Assembly: GCA_963971285.1 (NCBI GenBank)
Contig: OZ020256.1
Location: 2,606,501-2,670,500 of the forward strand
Length of the DNA stretch: 64,000 nt
Reading direction: 5' to 3'
From: Astropecten irregularis
Lineage: Eukaryota > Echinodermata > Asteroidea > Paxillosida > Astropectinidae
Shown here: positions 11,474-23,745 of the stretch, in pieces
Position numbering within the stretch: the stretch's first letter is position 1
How the letters are laid out: every line of letters starts with the position of its first letter
Made by a program: the position numbers and the translations under genes
The notes under the pieces: model-generated
The model's input: the letters and a program-made list of their open reading frames with translations, nothing else
What the model was told of the DNA's origin: nothing
Databases searched by the model: none

Positions 11474-13165
11474 CTCTTGCTGCAGTCCTTGATCGCAAGA
11501 GTTCGTCTCTCCATCTTACAAACTTTCCGTTTCTGACGCTCTCTTCTTTTTCTCCCAGTACAGAAACAATCCGTTGCTGATCTTAATGAGCTCAAATTCT
11601 ACTCTTTCGCTCACTGATCATTAGCAACTTTGAAAAATACTGATTGAAAATCAGTGTTAGAGTGAACAAAGAAGCACACTCGAATTGGACAAAACTCAAT
11701 CTATGAATCTATGACACACCGATCTGGTTCCGTGCTGTTGACCAGAAGTAATCGTTCCAGCACAATCAAAGACGACGGATATCTCATCTCTCGGTCTAGC
11801 AATCTAAATTTAGGTTGTTGAGAATGAAGACCTCTTCAGTCACTTCAGAGCCGTCAGGCGTCAGAAGAGCGGAGAGACTACCCTGAAGCAAACTATCTAA
11901 TTCTTCACGGCACAAACTCTACGATCGTCAGGGAATGCGAGACATAAAATCCTCGAATTTAAAATGTGAATGGCGTAATAAAAACAACAACAGCGAAATC
12001 AAGGACAAGTGTGGGAGAACGAATACAAGGCAGTTGAAAAAAAAAACAGTTTCTGGAGAATGATGATAATAATTATGTCAGTATCTCTGAGATGTGTATG
12101 TTGGAAATGAGCTCTTAAGCGGGCATGCGGTGCTCTGCCGTCGGCCGTCTTACGTTGCTCATTGGAACCTGAGAGGGAACTGTTGATTTGAACGGGGCAA
12201 AGTAAATGTCAAAGAAGGACGGCCTTTAAAGGCCTTTAACTAACGGCAAAGGTTTTTGACACCTTGTGAGATGGTTTTTGTTTGTTTTTGTTTTGTTCTA
12301 TTTTTTTTTTCATTTTGTGATGTTACTTTTTACAGGTGAACTCGAAACACCTGTCGAAAATATCCTAGGGCTCATTGTGGTTTGTTTTCCCGTTTGCCTT
12401 TAGCGATATTCCAGACTAAATAATATGATATTACAGAGATTTTAACTCTCTTTGAACAAAGTTTATTTTGATTCTGAACTGGCGGTAAAAAATATGACCA
12501 CATGAATCGTTTCTGGTTTAAATATGAAAGAAGAAATGGTGACATAAATTATATGTAATATTTTCTGGGAAATGTAAACATTTGATCAAATCTTATTTTT
12601 TGGACAATTTTGCTACCCTTTTTCCCGCTTCGATCAATATACAATATGTTAATGATATGTTACCTTTATCATGTAAATTAGAATAGCTGGTGCAGCTGCT
12701 GGAGCAATTTCCACGTAATGTGTAAATGGTTTAAGAACGACATTCTACATTTTAATGTAGAAATCTGTCAGTTGTTGGGCTTCATTAATAGCCTAGCATT
12801 TTGTAGACCATTGGTTAGCTTAACGACTTGGGCTGCTTCTTTATGCATGAAGCCATATGGTGCCCATTCATGTTAATAGAGTATGGAAAAAAACTGTCAG
12901 CGTTTGGTTCCAATAAGCCTCACCATCAATACACATTAAAAACCCCGATAACTCGAATCTCAAGGGAATAAATATAACCTTCGAGTTACCCGAACTTGGA
13001 CTCACGCATGGTGTGAATTGTTAAGTCAAATTGTGCACATAGAGTAGGGGGGGGGAATCGATTGGATTTTTGTGGACAAAGCACGAGAAAACAATAACAA
13101 ACAATTAAAAAAAAATGTTTCTAACTGCTCATCAAACAAAACAATTACCTCAATTTTATAAAATG
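11474..13165 (+). other. 3' flank of the receptor gene, probable 3' UTR then featureless sequence
   Basis: The first ~500 bp after the stop is a plausible 3' UTR with a poly(A) signal at 11977. Beyond that is A+T-rich sequence with homopolymer runs (a nine-G run near 13045). No gene seen. Confidence 0.4.
11977..11982 (+). terminator. Candidate polyadenylation signal AATAAA
   Basis: First canonical AATAAA found downstream of the plus-strand receptor stop, about 500 bp away. Position and strand fit its mRNA end; unproven. Confidence 0.4.
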
Positions 13166-13177
13166 CTTGGAATTAGG

Positions 13178-13222
13178 AGGGTCTGACGCAATTCGATCAT
13201 AGCAGGATCTTTATCAAAGGCT
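13178..13222 (-). ncRNA. Decayed hammerhead-ribozyme-like motif A1
   Basis: On the minus strand: GCCT (stem I), TTGATAA in place of CTGATGA, a stem II of GATCC/GATC-type around CTGCT, then GAATTGCGTC in place of GAAAC..GTC. Flanks (AATTCCAAGCATTT) match copies at 42.6 and 55.1 kb. Core changes predict no activity. It lies head-to-head with A2, four bases apart. Confidence 0.5.
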
Positions 13223-13225
13223 TTA

Positions 13226-13266
13226 GCCTTCAATGAAGATCATGCTTGGATCGAAACGCGCCAGGC
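13226..13266 (+). ncRNA. Decayed hammerhead-ribozyme-like motif A2
   Basis: Plus strand: stem I GCCT (13226-13229) pairs with AGGC (13263-13266). Between them are TCAATGA for the CTGATGA core, a stem II of GATC/GATC, GAAA at 13253-13256, and a CGCG short stem III. The cleavage triplet reads GCC instead of NUH. Predicted inactive. Head-to-head partner of A1. Confidence 0.5.
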
Positions 13267-13742
13267 CCTGTTTGGGCAAAGTCAAGTGTTTTTGTTATAT
13301 TGTGTGATGACCGATGTGTGTGGCCTTTGCACCCGTTTTCCCCCCTTTAAACAAAAAATTCATTTCATGTTGGGATTATTTATTCAAAAATTGCTGGTAG
13401 AAGTTGGTAGAATTTAATTTCGTGCATAAAATTGAAATTGCAATAGAAAATTCAATTTTAAAGGTTCAAGTCTAAACCCAGCTATTATGCTGGTATAATT
13501 TCACCCTTTTGACCTTCGACATACTGCAAACGTTCTCTGGCTTGGTTAATTTTTTACCCCGGACCTGTTCTTTGTATAATTTTCGATTGTGTTGATAAAC
13601 GTTAGGGGCAAACAGAGGGCAGTTCATGGTTGTGACACACAATATAGCATTTGAAGGAAGAGTGATAATGCAATAACGAATAATTCAACCATTTCTGCTG
13701 CACTTCGTCGTACAATAAAATCCCTACATCCAAATAATACAC

Positions 13743-14237
13743 CTGGGGTGCGTTCCGCTTGCGCGAACGTTGCCACCGTTTGCCAACGTTTGCAAACAAT
13801 TTCGGGTGGAACGACTTGTGCGCCGCTAACGTTGGCGGGTGTTAGCAACAGTCGGCGAACATATTTCTGAGATGTTCGCGAATGTTCGCGTGTCATTTAA
13901 AAATGGTCGATATTTCCAAGATGGCAGAACGGTAAGCAGACGACGTAATTTTTTTTGTGACGAAAGTAAAAACTGCAGTTTTTAAGATTGAAAATTTATC
14001 AAGTACTTCACAAATTGCACCATAGATAATTGGTACTTAATGATATGCTGCAGTACAAGTACTATCAGAAATGTCATCAATTATTTTGGACGCTGCAGGC
14101 ATTCGACGCCATCTTGGTTACGACTGGACACCGCCATTTTACGGTTGTGTTCCACGCGCGCTCACAATCGGTTCCGGTTGTACGCAAACGTTGCCGCAAA
14201 CGTTGAGACATGTTCGCGCAAGCGGAACGCACCCCAG
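13743..14237. mobile_element. ~495-bp non-autonomous DNA transposon with long TIRs
   Basis: Terminal inverted repeats CTGGGGTGCGTTCCGCTTGC (left, continuing GCGAAC) and GCAAGCGGAACGCACCCCAG (right). Internal sequence next to each end is rich in short AACGTTTGC-type direct repeats. No transposase frame. Target duplication was not resolved. Confidence 0.8.
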
Positions 14238-14435
14238 AACTAAACTTGAAAGCAAAAGTCCAATCAATGTAATCATTGTGTACAGAAAAGTAAAGTAAGG
14301 GCAAAGGGTGACACGTTAGTGCCAGTGTTATGCCTATTAGCCTGCTAATTACAAATGACATGTGTTCTCGGAATGGCACCATGCACAGACGTGAGAACGT
14401 GCTGGTCGTGTGTTATTCAGTGTGAGCGTGGTATG

Positions 14436-14600
14436 GTGTGTCCGAGTGGTCTTGTGAGTCGCTTGACCTCGAGTCGTGGTGCCATCGAGTGCAGCTTGCA
14501 ACCCACACATGCACGTATCAGTGATTGTGTTCTTGGGCAAGACACTTTGCTCTAATTACTTCGCTGCCACATGTGTGAGTGCAGTTATTGAAGGCCGAAT
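14436..14600 (+). repeat. tRNA-derived SINE fragment
   Basis: Contains GTGTCCGAGTGGTC near 14437, like the D-arm/A-box of a tRNA-Leu or tRNA-Ser type head. It is followed about 90 bp later by CTTGGGCAAGACACTTTG (14532-14549), a central block shared with the SINE at 54731. The B box is decayed and the 3' limit uncertain. Confidence 0.55.
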
Positions 14601-14746
14601 GGATTCGTGATTAGCTATGGCGTATAGGTATACAAACAAACTGTGGTTTTGGTATAATGACCTATTAGTTCTCGTGGAGGCATGGGGTGTTTCAATAATG
14701 ATCAATTCAATCCAACGGCCAATGATAAGTCTCTCTCTAGAAACTG

Positions 14747-14880
14747 GTTCCGATTTTACCAAACAGTCATCGTAACTTGCAATCAATCGTAGGACTTGTG
14801 ATGCATTGTAGCCCTACGTAAAATTCTATAGTCGTAAGTCGTAAGTCGAATTACGATCGATCGTAAGGCTTGATATTGGC
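14747..14880. mobile_element. ~140-bp MITE, copy 3 (diverged)
   Basis: Begins TCCGATTTTACCAAAC and holds CAATCAATCGTAGGACTT and TTACGATCGATCGTAAGGCT; the right end is eroded and a GTCGTAA unit is tandemly duplicated internally. Confidence 0.75.
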
Positions 14881-16460
14881 CTATACCCTGTTGCATGGCA
14901 TCTCTGTGTTTGGTTTGGTGTTTTGTTTTGTTTTCGCCGTATTTTGTTTTAAATTTATTCATTTGGGGGAGATGTTATGTTCTCTTTATTTCAGAGAATT
15001 CTGCAAACATAGTGTCAGTTTCAAATTCTCCCTTGTGCTCAGGGCTTAGTAAAGATGTGTGTACATGTGTGTTTGTAAATACCTATTTAAAAAAACAAGA
15101 TTTTTTGCTGGTATGAAGCTGTGCCATCGTGGTGTTTGTAAATGACGCATTTGTACGATGTCCTTGATCAGACAATGACCGGCCTGAATCCAGAAACTAT
15201 CAAACTTTAATTGTAAATAAAAACCTTATACTTTATACTTATATTGCAATGTCGTCGTTTAAATCCCACATTATAGCTTATAATGCACGTGGCTTAATTT
15301 ATGTCTTTATTTTGATCATTTTTTATAAAGTAACCTGTAGGCCTATTATAAAGTATAGAATGTGCGTACTTGCATTATGTGTGATAGGGGATAATAGAGG
15401 AATTCAGAACGCCACACGTAAATAATGAGCTGACACGGTTTTGGTGTGAACATTTCGCAGTATGGCAATTCAGAGAAGGCCGTACCACTCTCTAGCAATG
15501 CTGGGGGAAAAAACACTCCGCGCCAAGTTGGAATACGCTCAAGTGTTTGCGGAAATCCTTTACGAAAAAGTGAAGGGATGACGTCATATTTCGCCTCACG
15601 CGGACTTTCGCAGAAACGTTTCGAGTCGGTTGTAGACGCATGCATATACAGGGGCCAATTTCATAGAGCTGCTTATGCAGCAGAACTTGTTTAAGCCCCC
15701 CAAACCGTGGTAAAAAATAAATGCCAGCCACAACTCCTTGTGGATTTTATGCTCAGTAAACAATAGCCGAACACAAGTCTCTAGCAGTAAACATCACATG
15801 AAAATTTGGTTGGTAATCATGTTTGTTCAAGGAAGACTTTTCATGCTTTAGCAAATTCTGTGCTGAAGCAAGTCAATGAAAATGGTCGTAGGACCGTTGC
15901 GAAATACAACAGCTATCAAAATAGAGGTTTTTGGCTATGGTATTATATGTGGAGACTATGTTTTAAATTGGAAAACACTGTCAATATTTGATCAAACACC
16001 CGCGAGCCGTGTTTCCATCTCTTAGATGACCGAGAGGAATTCTCACCCCAAGCCTTTGCTGAAAGCTCGGGAAAGCCCCTTAAATCTAGCGCCAAGGGCC
16101 GTATTGGACGGGGTTATAGGAAGGGCATCAACAACAGGATTCCCGCTGATTGTGCTTTCACATCATAATTATGTATCTGATCCACATAATATGTCATCAT
16201 AATTACGTTGGTTATATGCGGTGCACGGCCTTAAGCGTGGTCTTGAAACCTGATGATAAGTGCAAGTGCCCCGATTTTACCGGTCATGTTCTCGTACGAA
16301 AGAGTTAAGTCATCGACAGATTGGAACACTTGACGTCTTAACCCCGAGTGAATCTTCCATAGTCCTCTGCCATCTGCCAACTTGATACAAAAAATGCCAT
16401 CTGTTGCATAGAAAATCCTCTCTGCTCTGACTTGCCCCAAAAGGGTCAGTTTGACGGATA
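14881..16460. other. No recognisable feature
   Basis: Only chance frames, such as 15346-15645 minus with no family resemblance. Confidence 0.4.
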
Positions 16461-16897
16461 TACAGGGTGTCCCAGAAAAAACCGCAACACTGTGTCGGGA
16501 CCCATATGATAAAATTAAACTGTTTGTCACTTCAAGATTCAGATATGTGATACAACCATGTCTTGGCTATCACCATGTACAATTTCAGCACAATTGGACT
16601 AACATTGAGTAAAAAAACTAAGACTGAATAACCCAACCTCAAAACCCGATATTCATCTTTCTTTCATACACGTTATGTGTGTATTGACCACTATGCACGT
16701 TATCCTTGCAAATTTGTTTTTAAGGAGTACTCTTTCAATTGGTCATATTTTCAGCTAATTTCAGCCCAAATATGCTTAGATTCTACATGGTTGTAGCCAG
16801 GACATGGTTTTATCACATATTTGAATCTTCAAGTGATAAACAGTTCAATTTTCATATAATAGTTCTCGACACAGTGTTTTTTCTGGGACACCCTGTA
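16461..16897. mobile_element. 437-bp fold-back element with TA target duplication
   Basis: Ends are TA-CAGGGTGTCCCAGAAAAAA and TTTTTTCTGGGACACCCTG-TA, and the arms continue inwards for about 150 bp each with high complementarity (for example AACTGTTTGTCACTTCAAGA left against TCTTGAAGTG..AAACAGTT-type sequence right). TA flanks fit a Tc1/mariner-type insertion. No coding capacity. The transcript would form a very long hairpin. Confidence 0.85.
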
Positions 16898-17018
16898 CAG
16901 AAAATACACAATAGTTGGAAGTCGTTGGGAAGTAATACGCCATACTGTGAAGAGTCAAACATGTACACACGTTGGTTGACATGTCTTGATATTTCTCCCC
17001 TCCCTCTCTCTCTATGGA

Positions 17019-17141
17019 TGCATTCGTTTAGCTCCCCCGGGTCGACACCAGTCAACCTCGTCCCCATTCTCTCGCTTGTTTTGTGCAGTAAAACACGACC
17101 ATTCCCAGTAAGGGTTGACCCGTGTTAGCTAAACGAATGCA
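17019..17141. mobile_element. ~120-bp MITE (GCATTCGTTTAGCT termini), copy 1
   Basis: Begins TGCATTCGTTTAGCTCCCCC and ends GTTAGCTAAACGAATGCA. The interior CAACCTCGTCCCCATTCTCT recurs, reverse-complemented, at 62950-63059. Confidence 0.8.
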
Positions 17142-18592
17142 CCCAATCTTGGTGATGTTGACGAATGCGTGGAAGAGCGAATGAGTGTTGACAAAGGCTA
17201 TGCAATGAAATGGCACGTATATGTGAATGTAAATAGCACAGGTCAAGATTTGGAATAATATTTAAGATACTTCTGTAAATCATAGTTCTGTAAATCGTAT
17301 ATATTTTTAAAAATATAAGTATGGGTAAACGTGTGTATAGACGTGGAGGGTGCAATGTTAAAAAACTAAGAGTATACAATGTACATGTATTTAAATCAGG
17401 AATTGATGAGCACAATAATTAGTGTAATTTAAGATCATAATTACACATCATTGGTTGTGGTCAAAGACAAAACATTTTAAATTTGATTCAAGGAACACGG
17501 CTGTATATTTCTGCTCGCTTAAGTCACGAAAAATTGACGAATATAAAAAATGAAAAATTTTACCATAAAAATGGATAAAACTATTTTGTACACAGTCATT
17601 TTACATTTACATTAAGGGACGTGGGGACGACACTTTGGACCGAAATAATAATTTAGCCTCGATGTTTCTGGCAAAAATATCTAATATTATCTAACCTTAA
17701 TGTTAAGATACGTGTCCTAACCTCCCTTTTCGCTTATCAGTGTTGTATTAAGGAATTAATTGTCCTTTTAAATAAATTAATATCAAGTTGATACTTTAAC
17801 GTGCATTATTACATTATGGGGATTATTACATGGGGGATAATGGTTTATAGTATACCTGTTGTCTACCTAAGTGAATTCTCGAGGCAGAATTTTAATTTGT
17901 TTGGGTTAGAAGTAGTGGACACTACTTCGTATTCTTTGAGCAGGCTTACGTCAAAGTTGGTATCTGGGCGTTCAAATAATAAATCAAGTATTTAATGACA
18001 TCATTGTGCAATGGAGGTATGATCGTATGATGGTGTATAATTGCTTGTTCGCAAATCAATAATGGTTTTGCCTCGAAAGATTGTTTCTTCGTCGTGATTC
18101 TGAATATATCTTGTGCATGACCATACATGTTTGTATAGCTCTGTACATAATTACATTGTAAACACCGAACCTTGCATGCACCTAGTATACATATATGTGT
18201 ACATACGATTTGTAACATTGTAGTTTTTAGCCCGCACATTGAGTGAAAACGTTTCTTAAGCTATCACGGGAATTGTGTTTGTTCGAACGATATAGGTATA
18301 CTGTAATTTTTGGTAATAATTTGAATATATTGTACTTGCCAAGTATTGGTATACCTGCAGAAAGAACAACATAATAAATAACTAATTGAATTTGTTTAGA
18401 TAAATAGGAGAGATAATGACGAAGTTAATGTTTGTTTTTTTTTAAGATTTTGCAATGAGTTAATGATTGCCTCGATTAAAATGACGGCGATAATGAGGTG
18501 ACTTTTCACAGAAATATTGTTTTTTGTTAATATGAACGTCATAAGTAGTGTTTAGCTTTCAAACTGATTCCCTCGCCTGTCACGTATGTCTC
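17142..18592. other. No recognisable feature
   Basis: Very A+T-rich; no gene or shared repeat seen. Confidence 0.45.
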
Positions 18593-18978
18593 TAAAGGTA
18601 TACTGTACAGGATTGATAACATACCCAAACAGAAATGTTCACAGATTTACCTATAATTTTCAGGGTATGAAGACGGTGCTGGTAGAAACATACTGTTACA
18701 ATATTTCCGCCTGTGAAATGGTGTATTTATCCAGAAACTAGTAAATAAAAAATACCGAAAACAGTTTTGATCTCGGGGTAAGATCAAAATCACTCTTGAT
18801 GTTTTATGAGAAAAATTGAGTCGGGTTTTCGCTATTTTCTCGTGACTTAGTGATGTCCGATTGAGCTCAAAATGTCACAGGTTTATTATTTCATGTAGGG
18901 TCCTACATGTTTGATTAGACAAAATAAAACTGTGAGTGCTGTTCCGTGACCTTTACCAATAATGTATTACACCTTAAA
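18593..18978 (+). mobile_element. TTAA family I element, copy 1
   Basis: Starts TAAAGGTATACTGTACAGGA and ends ATGTATTACACCTTAA. Contains the shared middle block (GAAACATACTGTTACAATAT, TTTATCCAGAAACTAGTAAA) and family-specific blocks GATCTCGGGGTAAGATCAAA, AAATTGAGTCGGGTTTTCGC and GATGTCCGATTGAGCTCAAA. Confidence 0.85.
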
Positions 18979-19817
18979 ATCTCTTTCGTATTAAAATAAA
19001 ATAATTAAATAAGCAAAACTTATGAAGCAGAATAGGTGAGATAAATTAATATTTACTTCTAATATACAAATGCCACCCCCATGCGGGCTTGGGCATGTTT
19101 GACAAGTCAATCGGCTGGTACTGTTAAATTGAGTTCAAATACGTCAGAAATAAGAGAACGTTTGGAAATGTTCAAATAATCACCTACATTTTGAAACCGT
19201 TGTGTGTGTTTTTGTTAAGTATCCAATGAATCGTGTGTTAAAAACTAAAATATAGCAATATTTCTTGTATATTTTTATACTGTGACTGAGATAGGTTGGT
19301 TGTGCATAGGTCGAGTGACATGATCGTGATATGCACGTATAGTATTATTGAGATGTGATTGTAACAAGTGTGGTGTCAGTATTACAAAAATCAACTGAAA
19401 CTTTCAATGATACACAACGGATCACAATAACCAAAATGTAGGTGATTATTTAGAAGCAAATGTTCAAACATGTATGATTTATTGATTTTACATCAGCCCC
19501 TATATAGGTCTTTATCTATATCGTGTAACGTCATATGATAATACTGGTTATAGAGAATGGTTAAACATTAATCGTATATACCTGCATGTATGTCATGCGA
19601 TATTTGGATAAGAAAATAAATTCCAATATATGTTTCTATATTCGCTGTACAATTATACTATTGTGATATTAATACCCTTATTTTGCCCAATAAAACAAAA
19701 CATGAAATCAACAAAATATCCGTGTTATTGAATTGGAACCAAACATTCAGATGTATTTATTGGTAGTACAGCATGCACGAAATAACTAGAAGACTGGATG
19801 TTGGTCGCAGTTATAGT

Positions 19818-20133
19818 TTAAAGGTAGTATCATACTTTGGCAGCATACCGAAACAGAAATCGTCACAGATTTACCTTTAACTTACAGGGAATAATGATGG
19901 TGATGGTAGAAACATGCGGTTAACATTGTTCTTCCTGAAATGATGTATTTATCCAGAAATTAGTTAAACAACGACCGAACATCTTTTTGATCGTTTAAAA
20001 GATAAAAAATAAGTGGGCACCGTGTGGTACTGAAATTTTCACAGATGACTGTTACTGTGTCTTACTTGATATTTTTTGCCCATGAATCTGCATTTCTTTG
20101 ACAAAAACCAAAGTATGATATTACCTTTAAGAA
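19818..20133 (+). mobile_element. TTAA family II element, copy 1
   Basis: Starts TTTAAAGGTAGTATCATACT and ends CAAAGTATGATATTACCTTTAA, inverted termini of about 24 bp. It has the same middle block as family I, but the right half is the family II module (GTGGGCACCGTGTGGTACTG, CCCATGAATCTGCATTTCTT). Confidence 0.85.
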
Positions 20134-21312
20134 ATCGTTTAACCCTTTTTGGTATAGTGAATACTATAGGACTCTTTGAAGAATTCGACTTGCCCGTTAT
20201 AGGGGTTGGGGAACCTTCATAATTATGCCCTGGCCTCAAGCTTTTGCAATAACAAAATATGATACACGCGTATAGCTGTTTCAATTAGACGAACCTTTGG
20301 CCAAGGATAATGCTTTATACCAACCCCAGACTTTGCTGAGCAGCCTAGCGAGGTCACTGTATACAGACATGGGTCGCCCGCTGCCGAGTCTCCGTGCTTA
20401 CCGTGATATTGGCTTAGCAATAATTTTTCCGGCGCCGTGTGCATGATTATGGAGCCACAGCGGACCTCGCCAATAATGAAGCCCAATTATATCGGTCGAG
20501 TAGGCCTATATCTGTCAATATAAGGTCCATTATGGAGCTCAATAGACTATGAGATATCCCACGTAATGAACGATGATCTATTTCCAGCGATGAAATATTA
20601 CATAATCTCCCCCACCCCTCCGGCTAGATAAACATTATTGACGGAACTTGGGCAGACGCGAGCGAAGATCGTCCGGATTGATCCGAGTTCATGGATGGCG
20701 CATAATTATTATTAAAATCCTATACCAATTTGGCCAGCTGCTGTCTTTTGCATTGCTCGTGATAAATTCGGTTGAACAAATTACCATACAAAATTCCTGG
20801 AGAATTAAGTCGGTATAAGGGTCATTAGTAATTGAATCTTTAGATACGTGGATGGTAGAATGTGTTGATATAATGCCTAATATTCCAATCGATTGTGTAG
20901 TGAACAAGAACTAATTATTCGTAATATTTCCGAATAATTTTTCAGTTCAGCAACGTCCGCAGTAGCCTACATAATTATCGTTCTCGGTGATATTTTGGTA
21001 TAATATCCAAAGCATCTATAATCTTAGCAATTGTGAAAGTTCATCAAATTTATGGCGGAAAAAAATCTACCCAACAAACAAATTAATCAAAGGTTGATGA
21101 AAATTATAACTTGTGTATATAGAATTAATTTTTGAGAGGACGAACTTTTATCAAGTGAAACGAAATTATTAAATAGTAATAATTAATTCAGTTATGAAGT
21201 TTAAAGTTTGAATCTCATTCTTATTGTCATTCTGATTAAATTCGTGGCCAGGTCATCTGTTTCATTTATTAATCTATTTACTTATCTATTGTCTTATCTA
21301 TTGTCTTATTGT
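20134..21312. other. No recognisable feature
   Basis: No coding or repeat signal beyond short chance frames. Confidence 0.4.
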
Positions 21313-21442
21313 ACACCATTTCAGGCGGAAACATTTTAACCGTATGTTTCTACCACCACCATCTTCATACACTGTAAGTTATACGTAAATCTGTGAACAT
21401 TTCTGTTTTGGTTTCTTATCAAATTATGATACTACCTTTAAT
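21313..21442 (-). mobile_element. TTAA family II element, fragment
   Basis: Only the left half in reverse orientation: CAGGCGGAAACATTTTAACC, TATGTTTCTACCACCACCAT, ending ATTATGATACTACCTTTAA. Confidence 0.75.
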
Positions 21443-21813
21443 GGGTACAACAACATGAGTGCGCCCTGTCCTTGGTGCTATAAGCCGACATACATAAATA
21501 ATAATGTGTGCATTAATGCTACCACTCACTTATAGTACATAGTGCAGAACATGATCCTACTCTATAGTCCACATGGTACAGCTGTCAGACCACATCTGTC
21601 AGCATACCCCCTTAAAATGTATCAAATTTTTTTAAGGATATACATATAGAGAAAAATAAATAAGGTATTCATGTACTTCATTCCATTTTGGTATTACGCT
21701 ACATTATCGCAAGAGGGCGCCCATCCAGAAAAGAATCCTGTTCTTTTTATGGTGCAGACCTGTAAATTATTTCCCATAGGCTCCCGTGCAAAACGGCAAA
21801 AAAAAAGAACATT

Positions 21814-22396
21814 TAATACCCCTTTCACACTACCAAGATTTTCACCGGGTGTACCCGGGTGCACCCGGTGAATCACTCAGTGTGAAAGGGAATTCGGATA
21901 GACCACCGTTGGATCACCGGTAGATTTTTCGGAAAATTTTACCCACCAACCTTCCTATGGGTAAAATTCTGTGGTTCACCGTTGGAAGCGCAGTGTGAAA
22001 GGTCGTCGCGGTGAAACACCCAGTAAAATAGCATTGATACACCGTTGTGTGTAATGGGAAGAGCAAAACCATACATATTGCCGTCGAAAACAAGTAAAGA
22101 GAAATACCCAATAGTAATTATGGAAAGTCATCTTGGTTATACGCGTATTTATTGTTTTACTTGTCTCATCAATGTAAAATGTATGTCTATCCAAACATTT
22201 TTAATGATAGACGATGTACATTATTCTTTAAAGTGGAGGTGTGTGAATTCCCCATGACCCTGATGGCAAAACCCCAAATATTCACCGGGAAACATGCTCG
22301 CTAGTATGAAAGGACGATGTTTGAATCTTCCCCGGTTGGATCCAATGGTGAATCATCCGGTGGTTCACCTTTGGAAGCAGTGTGAAAGGGGTATTA
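21814..22396. mobile_element. ~583-bp TIR element (TAATACCCCTTTCACACT termini)
   Basis: Left end TAATACCCCTTTCACACT, right end AGTGTGAAAGGGGTATTA: an inverted repeat of 18 bp. GTGTGAAAGG-type motifs and (G)GTTCACC/GGTGAAxC motifs recur internally, suggesting a composite or nested fold-back. No transposase. Confidence 0.8.
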
Positions 22397-22483
22397 CAAG
22401 TATTTGAGGCAATAAAGCCATACTCCAAATTTAAGCAAAAATCTTAAGTTTTCATTTTCATTTCAATTTTCTATAGCCTAGGT

Positions 22484-22840
22484 TACAGGTACAGTACATG
22501 ATTAGTAACATAACCAAACAGAGATGTTCATAGATTTGCGTATAATTTTCAGGGTATGAAGATGGTGTTGGTAGAAACATACCGTTAAAATATTTCCGAC
22601 TGAAATTGTGTCTTTGTCCAGAAATTAGTCAAAGAAAGAAGGAAAACAGTTTTGGTCTCGGGGTAAGATCAAAACCATTCTTTATGTTTTAAAAGAAAAA
22701 TTGAGTCGGGCTTTCGTTCTTTTTTATTTTCTTGTGAGCTTAGGTTTTCACAGGCTTTATTATTTCATGTTTATGCTGGATTAGACAAAGTTTGGGTGTT
22801 GTTCTGTGACCTTTATACCAATCATGTCATACCTTTAACC
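22484..22840 (+). mobile_element. TTAA family I element, copy 2
   Basis: Carries AGGTACAGTACATGATTAGT at the left and CCAATCATGTCATACCTTTAA at the right, with the GGTCTCGGGGTAAGATCAAA and AAATTGAGTCGGGCTTTCGT blocks. Confidence 0.8.
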
Positions 22841-23248
22841 GATGACTTTTTGAGAAAAAAAAACCTCTAAAACTTCCTTATTGACTGGTGGTGCCAGACT
22901 CAAAACCCCTCCACTACATGGCAGAAGTAGAACGACTTTTGAGCCTGATTTCATCCAAACAACTCAAAGGTGAAAGTCCAATCTCTGGGGACCTGGTTCC
23001 ATACATTTTCTGCTTTCTGGACTTCACATGTAAGGCCCAGCAAGTGCTCTTGTTAAAAAAAAGAGAAGATCTTTATGGCTTCGCCGACTTAAACAGCGAA
23101 TTGGTCTGGTTTTGTTTTCCGTTTCGGCCACGATAACTGCTTGCCGAGGACTGATCATAACTTTCAAACCTCCCACATAATACTTGTTAGCCAACCACTT
23201 CAACTCCAGTATAGACTTCCTATTGGTCTCAACTTTATTCATTCCAAA

Positions 23249-23450
23249 TAACAGACTACGGGCCTTTAACAAACGAGGCTTGAGGCTAGGATTGGGACTA
23301 ATTTCGGTACCGCCATTTGGACCACAAACGGAATGAAGGAATTTGGCCACATGACGAAGCCGAAGAAAGGCTTCAGCTTCGACGTGTAACCCAGGCCCTA
23401 CGTTTCATTTAGGACACAGAATGGTATTAGCAAAATAAATCCCAAGCTAT
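23249..23450. repeat. Dispersed repeat, copy 2 of the 5424 family
   Basis: Reverse-oriented relative to the first copy: GGATTGGGACTAATTTCGGT, ACCGCCATTTGGACCAC and GGCCACATGACGAAGCC match in order. Diverged. Confidence 0.55.
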
Positions 23451-23516
23451 AGACCTAATCCTTATTTTGTAACGAAATAGTCTTGAGTTCTGGTGGACTA
23501 AGTGATCAAAGGGCCT

Positions 23517-23745
23517 TTTCGAAACTGAGGCTTAGGCTCAGGCTCCAGCTCTGACATCCATACGCTGAAAATATAGGTTGTGGTTTTTAATTGAAGCTGA
23601 AGCTCTGTTTTCCTTTTCAAATCAGAGAATCTACTTCAGAACCGCAGCCAAAAGCCTCTATTTTGATGCCCGTTGTTTTAGAATGGATTCAAGAAATGGA
23701 GCCGGAGCCTGAAACGGAGCCCGAGCCTCCGTTTCGAAAACGCCC
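23517..23745 (+). mobile_element. GAGCC-rich TIR element, copy 1
   Basis: Terminal inverted repeats TTCGAAACTGAGGCT...GGCTCC and GGAGCC...AGCCTCCGTTTCGAA. A frame encodes an acidic EPEPETEPEPPFR peptide that is also open in the opposite-oriented copy at 44388-44606. Differences between the two copies are mostly amino-acid-changing, so this looks like DNA repetition rather than a selected protein. Confidence 0.65.
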
